NCBI GenBank assembly: GCA_002385545.1
Contig: DGDR01000004.1
Coordinates: 1 to 18,323 of the forward strand
DNA from: Clostridium sp. UBA3947
GTDB lineage: Bacteria; Bacillota; Clostridia; Clostridiales; Clostridiaceae
Direction of reading: 5' to 3'
Length of the DNA stretch: 18,323 nucleotides
The position numbers were made by a program, and so were the translations under genes. Numbering within the stretch: position 1 is the first letter of the stretch; each line of letters opens with the position of its first letter. The notes under the pieces are model-generated. The model was not told where the DNA came from and made no database searches. It saw only the letters and a list, made by a program, of their open reading frames with translations. This document shows, piece by piece, positions 8,101 through 14,908 of this stretch.

Positions 8101-9305
8101 TCAATGAACGAAGTGGACGTGCTACAGGAAATGACACTAGCAGCTTGTCTGCTGAATATACCATCCCTGCTGGAGAAAGGGTTCTTAAGGAGGATGAAAT
8201 TCCTTTTGCTATTAATGTAGAGGACCCTGCAGGTAATACTAACAGCTTTAATGCTACTAATGATGGTTCCAAGGTAATTTATGATAGAACCAGCCCTGTG
8301 GCTATAATAAGACCAGCCTTCAATGGCTTTAGTGGTAAGGCCTTAAATGTTACTGTTAGCTGCAGTGATAAAAACATAGATCCAAAGGCTGTTTCTGTAA
8401 CCTTAAATGGAAAGGAACTGATGTCTGCGGCAGAAAGAGCAGCAGTAAAGACAACCTTTGATAAAGCTGTAAATTTACAAGAGGAAGGGGAATATGATTT
8501 AAAGGTAGTATCTACAGACCTGGCAGGCAACAAATCTGATCCAAATATAGGAATGAAGGTTATATTAGACATGACTAATCCTAAATTTACCTCTATGAAG
8601 CTAGATTTAACTAAGGCTATTACAGTAAAGAAGGGCTTTGTAATTAGTGAATTTAATAAAATAGATGAAAAGCATATTAAGAGTATAACCTGTACTCTAA
8701 CAGATATGTTAGGTTCAGTGGAATGGGATATAAATAAGCCTATAGAAACTGATGGAAAGAAGACTATAAATCTTTTGGCAGAAGACATGGCGGGAAATAC
8801 AAGCAATTTAACCTATGACATATATGTAGATGGAACAGTACCTAAGCCTATTATCAAGGAAAGTGTCACAGGAAGAAGTCTAAGCCCAGGAGATAATGTG
8901 GAGCCCTTTATATCAGAAATGTCTCTAGAAATATCCCTTGAGAAGCTTCATATAGGTAGCGAGAATCCTGATAAATTTACTCAACTGAAGCTGACAGACG
9001 AGAATGGTAATTTGATAGAAGATATCCTAGCAGCTAAAACTCCTGTTGAAGATATTTTTAAGGTACCTATAAAGGCCTTTGGTAAATACAACCTAGTACT
9101 AGAGGCAGAGGATGATGTAGGAAACAAAACAGAGCTAACCAGCTATTCTTTTGAGTTTAAGGACAAAACATTGCTGCTTAAGTTCTATGAAAACAAACCA
9201 TTATTTTACTCAACTATGCCTTTAGTGGTGGTAATAGTGATATCTGCAGTAGTCTTTATTATAAATAAACTGAGAAGAAAGTCTAGTATTGAGGAAGCAG
9301 CATAG
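5124..9305 (+). CDS. Large Ig-like repeat surface protein with C-terminal membrane anchor
   Basis: The gene encodes 1393 residues. The ATG at 5124 has a GGGGGAG ribosome site 8 nt upstream, better than earlier in-frame starts. Residues 12-30 form a signal peptide or N-terminal anchor. The rest is extracellular beta-sandwich sequence: diverged Ig-like modules (about 150-510) with D-x-x-G-N and AAGN-type turns, five tandem modules (515-1053) each beginning with a (A/E)PI motif and containing (A/V)(K/R)NG-(D/E)-x-I/V plus FT-x-x-H, and further Ig-like modules to about 1350. One hydrophobic segment (about 1362-1384) is followed by KLRRK and a short tail, a type I anchor; there is no LPXTG sortase motif. 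It is probably a rigid stalk or adhesin that senses or binds outside the cell for the kinase circuit. The ligand is unknown. Confidence 0.88.
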   Translation: MLLKLKGNTHKLIGALAVIGVLIYSIFALLPVETGARNNGPEPNKAYTKDKDKVTLETEEDKNDKYLVTFTKKKDTDLYKCISNNLVKENKAEITGITGLSNSGDTITCYIGYISKEEDFLVGNEYSKDNIDQYKRENRGFELTELLVEYDIHGPIVTEEAKSKKLGDEKNTWMKKGDSFEISFYISDDNRINTIDNDSVKVSIGTIEKKAAKVSEDKDKAKFKVEFAVDELTSNVNEDGSFTYKIQALDILGNQLDATNNFNTGNTSVKFDGEKPTTPIISTVSIDEEHRIETISIGGSTDKLSGVVEYEYQIARIDIFGNPIWGGWTKCKEGFEKKLRGQHRVKARAIDAAGNVSDTTERSVGMDVDPPEARDVSISKVEENSNNNDVDYVKLGDKFKVSFKLYDNSGISDQSVKVDINNVVVPAKKLGDKYYEAEFQVAEKNSPPVDNSSEASTDETGKAEETEQLNLVAGEDNKEFEFKIYFEDTKGNSNKDNPVTETSGSGKDSKVVYYAPIKAAIDSFSSIKDEGDTSLVKNGEKVKVTFTANHAVDIAEGKIAGRKAEIRHIDENFKKWEAIYTIEGGELKDGENIPFSFTLKDAAGNTPIAITEANTENKVIYMAPIEVKVTDFSSSNRNRTYAKNGDKITVAFTTNHEVTVDKIKIAGQKLDTSKDSKELTTKDNKTWTAVYEIKDGDLEDNSPIDFEFTVNDAAGNTPVTTKKDGELKDITYMAPIKATITGFASNNRNSEKVARNGDIIQLTFTTTHPVKVSRLLIGGKELSGEAKSSDNMNWSIDYLVTPGALQDQQLIPYSFTLTDAAANTPFTFTNGQEDRNVKYFEPIKVSNLKIVSNNVKDGSKYAKDGDTITVTFDTQHKTHISVSKIAGKNIEFTSKNNEGKSWTGKYTLKNGDIVDLQQVSFQFNVDDEAANDTVSKNHQDSAVINKLKYYAPITVNATMSSSGSNKAYAKNGDTIKVSFTTNHEARVNSAVFFNERSGRATGNDTSSLSAEYTIPAGERVLKEDEIPFAINVEDPAGNTNSFNATNDGSKVIYDRTSPVAIIRPAFNGFSGKALNVTVSCSDKNIDPKAVSVTLNGKELMSAAERAAVKTTFDKAVNLQEEGEYDLKVVSTDLAGNKSDPNIGMKVILDMTNPKFTSMKLDLTKAITVKKGFVISEFNKIDEKHIKSITCTLTDMLGSVEWDINKPIETDGKKTINLLAEDMAGNTSNLTYDIYVDGTVPKPIIKESVTGRSLSPGDNVEPFISEMSLEISLEKLHIGSENPDKFTQLKLTDENGNLIEDILAAKTPVEDIFKVPIKAFGKYNLVLEAEDDVGNKTELTSYSFEFKDKTLLLKFYENKPLFYSTMPLVVVIVISAVVFIINKLRRKSSIEEAA
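6666..8282 (+). repeat. Five tandem Ig-like coding repeats
   Basis: In-frame units begin at 6666, 6990, 7323, 7644 and 7974 and end near 8282, giving lengths of 108, 111, 107, 110 and 103 codons. Each unit starts with a (A/E)PI motif, then a spacer rich in Ser/Asn, a (A/V)(K/R)NG-(D/E) turn (KDGD in unit four), FT-x-x-H, and ends with an acidic strand plus D-(A/E)-A-(G/A)-N (DPAGN in unit five). The units are diverged at DNA level, so the duplications are old rather than recent slippage products. Confidence 0.85.
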
Positions 9306-9321
9306 GTTTTACCTATGCTGC
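9297..9321 (+). promoter_or_regulatory. Perfect hairpin across the stalk-gene stop codon
   Basis: GCAGCATAGGT (9297-9307) pairs perfectly with ACCTATGCTGC (9311-9321) around a 3-nt loop. The TAG stop of the stalk gene (9303-9305) lies inside the left arm. No T-run follows, so it is not a standard terminator. It may protect or process the mRNA, or set the ratio of the stalk to the downstream FHA protein. Confidence 0.6.
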
Positions 9322-9350
9322 CCTAATAAATATAGAAAGTGAGAAAAGCT

Positions 9351-10691
9351 ATGTATAATTCTAATCTAGGTGCTTTTATAAAAGAATTCAGAGATAATTT
9401 GACCTTAAGCTATATTATAGAGGATGAACGATATTTTTCACAGAATAACTACCAAACCTTACAGAATCAAATGAATAATGGCTTTTTAAAGTGTGTACAA
9501 CTTTCTCAAGAGGGAAAAATAAAGTTAGTTTATCATATATTTAATTTAAAGCCCCTGCAATCTATATTGCCACAACTTACAGCAGAAAGCTTTTGGACCA
9601 TTATATCTAAGGTGCTAAATATAGTATTAGAGCTAAAAAGTAATGGGTTTTTGCAGGTTCAAAACTTAAATATATCCTTTGATAAGATCTTCATCGATCC
9701 AAATAATCTAAATGTTTATTTAGTTTACCTACCCATAAATATTGAAGCAGATGCTAACAGTAATTTTATATTTGAAAGAAAATTAAAACAGAATATTATA
9801 GAGGCTATTTCAAGGAATCCTAATTTAAACAGCGAGCTTACCGCAAGACTATACCAAGCTATAACTATTGGAAATCAGCCCCTAGAAGTAATAATAGAAA
9901 ACTTAAAATTTATAGGAAACCCCAGGACATTTGCAACGCATCGACCCAAAAATCCTATGTATAATACTTCATATGGAAGACCACCTCAACCAACCTTTAA
10001 TATGCAGCAAAACAGAGGACAGGTATATAATAGCACTAAACCTTATATTAGTATGCCTCAAGCTATGAATGGACAGTATAAAAGTGGAAAGCTTAACGAA
10101 ATCTCGGTAAAGAAAATTTTCCTTGTCCTTTGCCAGATATTAAGCCTAATTTCATTGATGATTGTGTTATTGGCCTTTGATTTTAATGCAAGTATTAATA
10201 TAGGTATAACTCTAATAATTTTAGCCTTAGATCTGATAATAACTAATCTCATTATAACCTTTTTAGGTAACGATGAGAAAAAGCCTAATGCCCCTTATGT
10301 GACCAATAGCAATATCAGCTTAAACAATATGAATTTTCAGTATAAGGATGATGGCGGAGTTACAGAGGTTTTAGATGACAGCTTTACACCATCAATTGCC
10401 CTAGTTGGCGAAAATACTCCTGTGAATATTACATTAATAATTAATAAAGCAGAATTTAAAATTGGAAAGAAGGCAGAAATGGTTGATGGAGTTATATCCT
10501 TTAATAAGGCTATTAGCAGGGTCCATTGTAAAATCACTTGTGTAAATAACAATTATTATATTACAGACATGGGAAGTGCTAATGGAACTTATGTAAATGG
10601 CCTAAAAGTGCCTGTGGACAACCAGGTGCCAATTACTGTGGGAGATAAAATAAGACTAGCAAAAAGTGAGTTTGTAGTTAAGGCCGTCTAA
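9351..10691 (+). CDS. Membrane FHA-domain protein with DUF6382-like N-terminal domain
   Basis: The product has 446 residues from ATG 9351 (an earlier GTG at 9339 is possible; AAGTGAG lies upstream of the ATG). Residues 1-190 resemble the DUF6382 domain found before FHA domains in Clostridia. A Pro/Asn/Gln-rich linker (about 190-245) leads to two membrane segments (about 255-276 and 281-305). A cytoplasmic linker contains VTEVLDD around Thr338. The C-terminal FHA domain (about 368-446) has the phosphothreonine-binding signature: GKK, then ISRVH (Ser389, Arg390, His392), and NGTYVNG. FHA domains bind phosphothreonine, so this is the expected reader of the kinase signal. Both the N-terminal domain and the FHA domain should be cytoplasmic. 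The gene starts 45 nt after the stalk gene. Confidence 0.9.
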   Translation: MYNSNLGAFIKEFRDNLTLSYIIEDERYFSQNNYQTLQNQMNNGFLKCVQLSQEGKIKLVYHIFNLKPLQSILPQLTAESFWTIISKVLNIVLELKSNGFLQVQNLNISFDKIFIDPNNLNVYLVYLPINIEADANSNFIFERKLKQNIIEAISRNPNLNSELTARLYQAITIGNQPLEVIIENLKFIGNPRTFATHRPKNPMYNTSYGRPPQPTFNMQQNRGQVYNSTKPYISMPQAMNGQYKSGKLNEISVKKIFLVLCQILSLISLMIVLLAFDFNASINIGITLIILALDLIITNLIITFLGNDEKKPNAPYVTNSNISLNNMNFQYKDDGGVTEVLDDSFTPSIALVGENTPVNITLIINKAEFKIGKKAEMVDGVISFNKAISRVHCKITCVNNNYYITDMGSANGTYVNGLKVPVDNQVPITVGDKIRLAKSEFVVKAV

Positions 10692-10746
10692 GCAATATGA
10701 CCAAGTATTTAACTTACTTTGGATAAGAGAAAGGATTGCACAGGTT

Positions 10747-11481
10747 ATGAGAAAATTAAAAATAGAAGCTGCAGGGATAACAGATATAGGAATTGCAAAG
10801 AAGGTAAATCAGGACAGCTTTCTATATAAAATAACTGATATAGGAGAATCCTATGCTGGAATCTTTGCAGTGGCCGATGGAGTGGGGGGCTTAGATTTTG
10901 GCGAGGTGGCTAGTACTCTTGCTATATCTAATCTTAATAGCTGGTGGGAGCAGGATTTTAAAAGCAACATTGATAAGCCTATCAATATAATTAATTCTTT
11001 GATTTTTACCTTTAAAAAAAGCAATAAGGAAATTTTGCAATACTCCTTACTAAATGGTATAAGAACCGCTACCACTCTATCAGTTTTGCTGATTTATAAC
11101 AATTACTACTATGTTATTCATACTGGTGATAGCAGGATATATAAAATAGATAGCAAGATTCAATGTTTAACAAAGGATTATTGTTGTTATGTTAATAAGA
11201 TAGTAAATGGAGTAACCTATAGGAGAAGTCTATTAACAGCATGTCTTGGAGCCAAAGAGGAATTAGATTATTTCTGTGCTTCAGACCAAATCAGTAAAAA
11301 TGACCTTTTTATCATATGTAGCGATGGAGTTTACAAAACCATAAGCGATAAGGATATATTAAAGCTTATTAAGAAAAACAAACGAGACTTAAAGCTCTCC
11401 TGCGAAACCCTTATTAACGAAGCCAAGTTAAGAGGTGAGAAGGACAATATCACCATGATAGCTTGCAGGATAATTAGATAA
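10747..11481 (+). CDS. PP2C-family Ser/Thr protein phosphatase
   Basis: The product has 244 residues with no signal or membrane segment, so it is cytosolic. The metal-binding and catalytic signatures of the PPM/PP2C family are intact: VNQDS (Asp23), VADGVGG (Asp44-Gly45), HTGDSRIY, CSDGVYKTI (Asp193) and the final EKDNIT (Asp233-Asn234). The length matches the bacterial PrpC/Stp type, somewhat short in the middle. It follows the FHA gene by 55 nt with no terminator. It should reverse phosphorylation by the cluster kinase, completing writer, reader and eraser. The ribosome site is modest (AAGGA, 11 nt upstream), which may keep phosphatase levels low. Confidence 0.93.
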   Translation: MRKLKIEAAGITDIGIAKKVNQDSFLYKITDIGESYAGIFAVADGVGGLDFGEVASTLAISNLNSWWEQDFKSNIDKPINIINSLIFTFKKSNKEILQYSLLNGIRTATTLSVLLIYNNYYYVIHTGDSRIYKIDSKIQCLTKDYCCYVNKIVNGVTYRRSLLTACLGAKEELDYFCASDQISKNDLFIICSDGVYKTISDKDILKLIKKNKRDLKLSCETLINEAKLRGEKDNITMIACRIIR

Positions 11482-11579
11482 AATACTTCTTAATATTATA
11501 TATGTATAAAGCCATGATAACTCGGGAAAATAAGTATGAGAGAAATCTTATCAATTAATATAGGAAGGGAAGGGTTATC

Positions 11580-12086
11580 ATGAAGAAAATATGTATCGCG
11601 TTATCCCTTATATTGTCGCTATTCCTATTTGGGTGCGGTAACGATAGTACAGAGAAAAAGGATAATCAGCAGGGAAAAATTACAGAGAATCAAGATAAAA
11701 GTAAGGATGTTACAGGTGATGATACAACCGAAAAAGGTGACAGCAAAAAAGATGTGGCAGCAGGCTTAAAGGATGGGACCTATGAGGGAACAGCAGATCC
11801 ATGGGATTATGGACAAGAATCTGCCACTGTAACAATTAAAGATGGAAAAATCACAGATATTGATTTGAAGAGACTTACCAAAGATGGTAAAGAGGTTAAC
11901 TATGACGAATGGACAGGAGCAGAGGTAGACGGAAAAGCAAGGCCAAATTTAAAGCAATTTAAAGAAGACATGGCAAGCAAAATGATAGAGGCACAAAGCT
12001 ATGACGTAGACACAATAGCAACAGCTACTGTTACCACAGGCAACTGGAAGGTTGCAGTTCAAAGGGCATTAGAAAAGGCGAAGTAG
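11580..12086 (+). CDS. FMN-binding-domain lipoprotein
   Basis: The product has 168 residues with a very strong purine-rich ribosome site (GGAAGGGAAGGG). The N-terminus is a lipoprotein signal, MKKICIALSLILSLFLFGC, with Cys19 as the lipidated residue. A charged, low-complexity linker (20-65) follows. The FMN_bind-like domain (about 66-168) begins LKDGTYEGTA and ends in an ATVTTGNWKVAVQRAL helix. In NqrC/RnfG-type proteins ApbE attaches FMN to a Thr in a D-x-x-(S/T)-G-A-T motif; here the match is D144-T-I-A-T-A-T150, with Ser and Gly replaced. Covalent flavinylation is therefore uncertain. It likely shuttles electrons at the outer membrane face. It lies 98 nt after the phosphatase gene with no terminator between them, so it may be co-transcribed. 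Confidence 0.85.
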   Translation: MKKICIALSLILSLFLFGCGNDSTEKKDNQQGKITENQDKSKDVTGDDTTEKGDSKKDVAAGLKDGTYEGTADPWDYGQESATVTIKDGKITDIDLKRLTKDGKEVNYDEWTGAEVDGKARPNLKQFKEDMASKMIEAQSYDVDTIATATVTTGNWKVAVQRALEKAK

Positions 12087-12101
12087 AGTTTATAATTTTA
12101 G

Positions 12102-12141
12102 AGAAGGTATTTGGAGCTTTCAAATGCCTTCTTATTTTTTT
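12102..12141 (+). terminator. Rho-independent terminator after the lipoprotein gene
   Basis: A 12-bp stem (12102-12113 with 12121-12132, one T-G wobble) closes a 7-nt loop and is followed by TATTTTTTT. It is the first clear terminator after the promoter at 2586 and so marks the likely end of the kinase-cluster transcript. The sequence from 12142 to about 12345 holds no gene I can support. Confidence 0.88.
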
Positions 12142-12310
12142 GAAGTATTTTATTGGTATTCTTATTTTTGAACGATATTAAGTGGAATTTCTTAATAGAG
12201 TAAGCAAAGAATCACTACTTGAGTTTTGAATTAATTAAATGTAGTGCGAATAAATAATTGATATGAGTATTAGAAGATATATTGATAAACAGAATTAAGC
12301 AATACTAAAG

Positions 12311-12344
12311 TAGAAATAACCCGCTGGTTTGATATTTATTTCTA
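12311..12344 (+). repeat. Inverted repeat in the leader of the LRR gene
   Basis: TAGAAATAA (12311-12319) is the exact complement of TTATTTCTA (12336-12344), with a 16-nt loop. It could form a leader hairpin or be an operator. AT-rich sequence makes chance matches of this size fairly common. Confidence 0.35.
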
Positions 12345-12345
12345 A

Positions 12346-13146
12346 GTGAATATTGAAGTAAAAGATTATAAAAGGAGGAAAAATGAAAAAAAGATTATAA
12401 TAGATTATTTGAAAAAAGCATTACATAATATGTCTGATCTTATTATTTTTGATTTTAATTGTTGGATAGTACTGGCATTTATGCAAATTTCGCCCCGACT
12501 ATCCAGCCCTAAAGAGGAGTATAGCTATATAATAAGTAATGGACAAGTATATATTACTGCTTTTGCTGGTACTGATAAGGAGGTTAAAATTCTAGATACT
12601 ATTTCTGAGAAACCTTTTACTGCTATACAGGAATTGGCGTTTTATAATAAACAGGTTGAGAATGTATATATTCCAAATGGAGTAAAAGAAATTAAAGAGC
12701 GAGGTTTTGAAAAATGTTTTAGGCTAAGAAATATAGAATTTCCAGATAGTTTAAATAAAATAGGACAATATGGATTCAGAAACTGCAAAGGTTTAAAAGA
12801 GATAAAACTTCCAAGCAACTTAACCAGTATAGAAAAAGGGGCTTTTAGCAATTGTTCTAGCTTAACTGAGATAACTATACCAGAGAAAATAACGTTTATT
12901 GATGATTATACTTTTAGCAAATGTTGCAATCTTCAGAAAGTATCAATACCTGATAGTGTAGAAAGCATCGAAGAAAATGCATTCTGGATGTGTATAAACC
13001 TAGAGAATATAAAAATCCCATCAAGTGTGACCAAGATTGGAAAAGATGAATTTAGTGATTGTGAGAACCTTACCATAATTACTCCAAAAGGCTCTTATGC
13101 AGAGAAGTATGCTATTGAAAATGGAATTGCATATAGGAATGAGTAA
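12346..13146 (+). CDS. BspA-type leucine-rich-repeat protein, 5' end probably frameshifted
   Basis: The open frame encodes up to 266 residues. From about residue 85 it consists of six LRR_5 (BspA/treponemal) units of about 23 residues with the pattern I-x-x-x-A/G-F-x-x-C-x-x-L-x-x-I-x-I-P, ending in the usual GSYAEKYAIENGIAY cap. Such repeats form solenoids for surface binding. The start is doubtful: GTG 12346 lacks a ribosome site, whereas a perfect AGGAGG precedes ATG 12383 in another frame that stops after five codons. One extra A in the A7 run after that ATG would join it to this frame. A second frame also carries a better membrane helix (about 12422-12467). The gene is either decaying or expressed only after slippage. 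Confidence 0.7.
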   Translation: MNIEVKDYKRRKNEKKIIIDYLKKALHNMSDLIIFDFNCWIVLAFMQISPRLSSPKEEYSYIISNGQVYITAFAGTDKEVKILDTISEKPFTAIQELAFYNKQVENVYIPNGVKEIKERGFEKCFRLRNIEFPDSLNKIGQYGFRNCKGLKEIKLPSNLTSIEKGAFSNCSSLTEITIPEKITFIDDYTFSKCCNLQKVSIPDSVESIEENAFWMCINLENIKIPSSVTKIGKDEFSDCENLTIITPKGSYAEKYAIENGIAYRNE

Positions 13147-13160
13147 CGCCCCAGGGGCGT
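13146..13160 (+). repeat. GC-rich perfect palindrome after the LRR gene
   Basis: ACGCCCC and GGGGCGT are perfect complements around a single A. The palindrome begins on the last base of the LRR stop codon and stands out in an AT-rich genome. No T-run follows. From here to 13454 (about 300 nt) there is no supportable gene; only this palindrome and the one at 13413-13440 are notable. Confidence 0.45.
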
Positions 13161-13412
13161 GCGGTATATGTCGAATCCTTGCACACATGTGCTGTTTATA
13201 ACTGCTATTTAGAGAAATTCGTACCTATCATATATGTAATTGAAAAAAATTTTGCCCATTAATGGATGGAGTGTTTCAGTATAAATATACCTGCAGAATA
13301 AATACACCAACAGAGACCCCATAGTAACTGGATATACTTATAAATATTAATGAAATAAAACAGACAAGCTTAAAAAGAGTACAGTAGCTTTCTAAGTATA
13401 TATTACTGTCTA

Positions 13413-13440
13413 TGAAGGATAATAATATTATTAGGCTTCA
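13413..13440 (+). promoter_or_regulatory. Imperfect 28-nt palindrome upstream of the CNNM/CBS gene
   Basis: TGAAG (13413-13417) pairs with CTTCA (13436-13440), and the core TAATAATATTATTA (13420-13433) is a perfect palindrome; only two positions per arm mismatch. It ends just before the ribosome site GGAGG (13442-13446). It could be an operator or an mRNA structure affecting translation. Confidence 0.4.
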
Positions 13441-13454
13441 TGGAGGTAATATCA

Positions 13455-14771
13455 ATGAACACAGGCGGAAGTACAGTTACGCAAATCTTGCTAATAGTAT
13501 TGTTAACAGGATTAAATGCTTTTTTTGCATCAGCTGAAATGGCTATTGTATCTTTAAATAAGAATAAAATTAGGCTACTAGCTGAAGAGGGAAATAAAAA
13601 AGCAGCTTTGCTAGAAAAGTTAACAGAAGAGCCTAGTAAGTTTTTGGCTACAATTCAAGTAGGTATAACTTTAGCCGGTTTTTTTGCCAGTGCTTCTGCT
13701 GCTACAGGCCTATCAGGAAAGCTTGCAGTGAACTTAGAAAGACTGGGCATTCCGTACGCCAGTCAGATTGCCTTGTTTATAATAACTATAATACTATCTT
13801 ACTTCACCTTAGTTTTTGGTGAGCTTTATCCTAAAAGAATAGCTCTTCAAATGGCAGAAAAGATTGCTATGTTTTCTGTTAGACCACTTATAGCAGTATC
13901 TAAGGTTACAAAGCCTTTTATAAAACTGCTTTCTGGTTCTACTAATTTATTAGTAAGAATATCTGGTATTAAAACCGAACGGCTAGATGAAAAGGTATCT
14001 ATGGAGGAAATAAGGTCTCTAATAGAGGTAGGACAGGAGCATGGCGTAATCAATGAAACGGAAAAGGAAATGATAGAAAGTATTTTTGAGTTTGATAACA
14101 AGGTAGCAGAAGAGGTTATGACTCCCAGGACAGAGGTTTTTGCTATTGATATAAATTCACCTCTTGATGAAATTATAGAAGAACTTACTGAAGAAAACTA
14201 TTCAAGAGTGCCGGTTTATGAGGAAGAAATAGATAACATTATTGGTATCCTATATATGAAGGATTTTATGATAGAGGCTAGTAAATGCGATTTTAGAAAT
14301 GTGGATATACGTAAAATATTAAGAACTCCATACTTTGTACCAGCTACTAAAAGTATAGATGAGCTTTTTAAGGAATTACAGAGATCTAAAAATCATATGG
14401 CCATTTTAATAAATGAATATGGTGGTTTTGAGGGGATTGTAACTATAGAAGACTTGATTGAGGAAGTAATGGGAAAGATTTTAGATGAGTATGATGAAGG
14501 GGAGCCAGATATTGTAAGAATAGATAATAATACATATATCACCGATGGTTTAATGACCTTAAGTGACGTAAATGATTATTTGCATACAAATTTTGAATCG
14601 GAACATTCTGATACTATTGGTGGTTTTGTTATTGGACTTATAGGTAATATTCCTAAAGATGGCGAGGAAACAAGAGTGGAGTACAATGATGCTACATTTG
14701 AAATATTGGAGGTAAAGGAAAAAAGAATAGAAAAGTTAAAGATAATACTTAATAAGGGTGAAAATATATAG
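13455..14771 (+). CDS. Hemolysin-family CNNM/CBS/CorC membrane protein
   Basis: The product has 438 residues. The start at 13455 has GGAGG 8 nt upstream; an earlier ATG at 13440 lies within a palindrome and before that ribosome site. Residues 1-185 form a DUF21/CNNM transmembrane domain, with helices near 8-30, 63-90 and 101-121 and the conserved GELYPKR motif (122-128). Two CBS domains follow (about 220-330, opening with VMTPRTEVFAID and later NEYGGFEGIVTIEDL). A C-terminal CorC_HlyC domain (about 345-430) is present. Bacterial relatives (MpfA/CorC type) are linked to magnesium export; the hemolysin name is historical. It appears monocistronic, with a 308-nt gene-free region before it. Confidence 0.92.
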   Translation: MNTGGSTVTQILLIVLLTGLNAFFASAEMAIVSLNKNKIRLLAEEGNKKAALLEKLTEEPSKFLATIQVGITLAGFFASASAATGLSGKLAVNLERLGIPYASQIALFIITIILSYFTLVFGELYPKRIALQMAEKIAMFSVRPLIAVSKVTKPFIKLLSGSTNLLVRISGIKTERLDEKVSMEEIRSLIEVGQEHGVINETEKEMIESIFEFDNKVAEEVMTPRTEVFAIDINSPLDEIIEELTEENYSRVPVYEEEIDNIIGILYMKDFMIEASKCDFRNVDIRKILRTPYFVPATKSIDELFKELQRSKNHMAILINEYGGFEGIVTIEDLIEEVMGKILDEYDEGEPDIVRIDNNTYITDGLMTLSDVNDYLHTNFESEHSDTIGGFVIGLIGNIPKDGEETRVEYNDATFEILEVKEKRIEKLKIILNKGENI

Positions 14772-14908
14772 TATTAGGATAATTATTACAAGAAAGGTAG
14801 TAATAATACAGGTTAATTATTTTAAAATGACAAATACTTATAACAAAGATATTAAAATAGACTATTTCCTCAGAACTTTGCAAAATGAAAAGAAGGGAGA
14901 GGTATACA

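Noticed and set aside
6666..8282. Regular repeats considered as a CRISPR or satellite array
   Set aside because: The period is over 300 nt, in frame and coding, with similarity mainly at protein level.
5150..8806. Several minus-strand open frames of 60-175 codons inside the Ig-repeat gene
   Set aside because: They are shadows of a long, clearly coding plus-strand gene, lack ribosome sites, and have low-complexity Ser/Leu/Phe-rich products.
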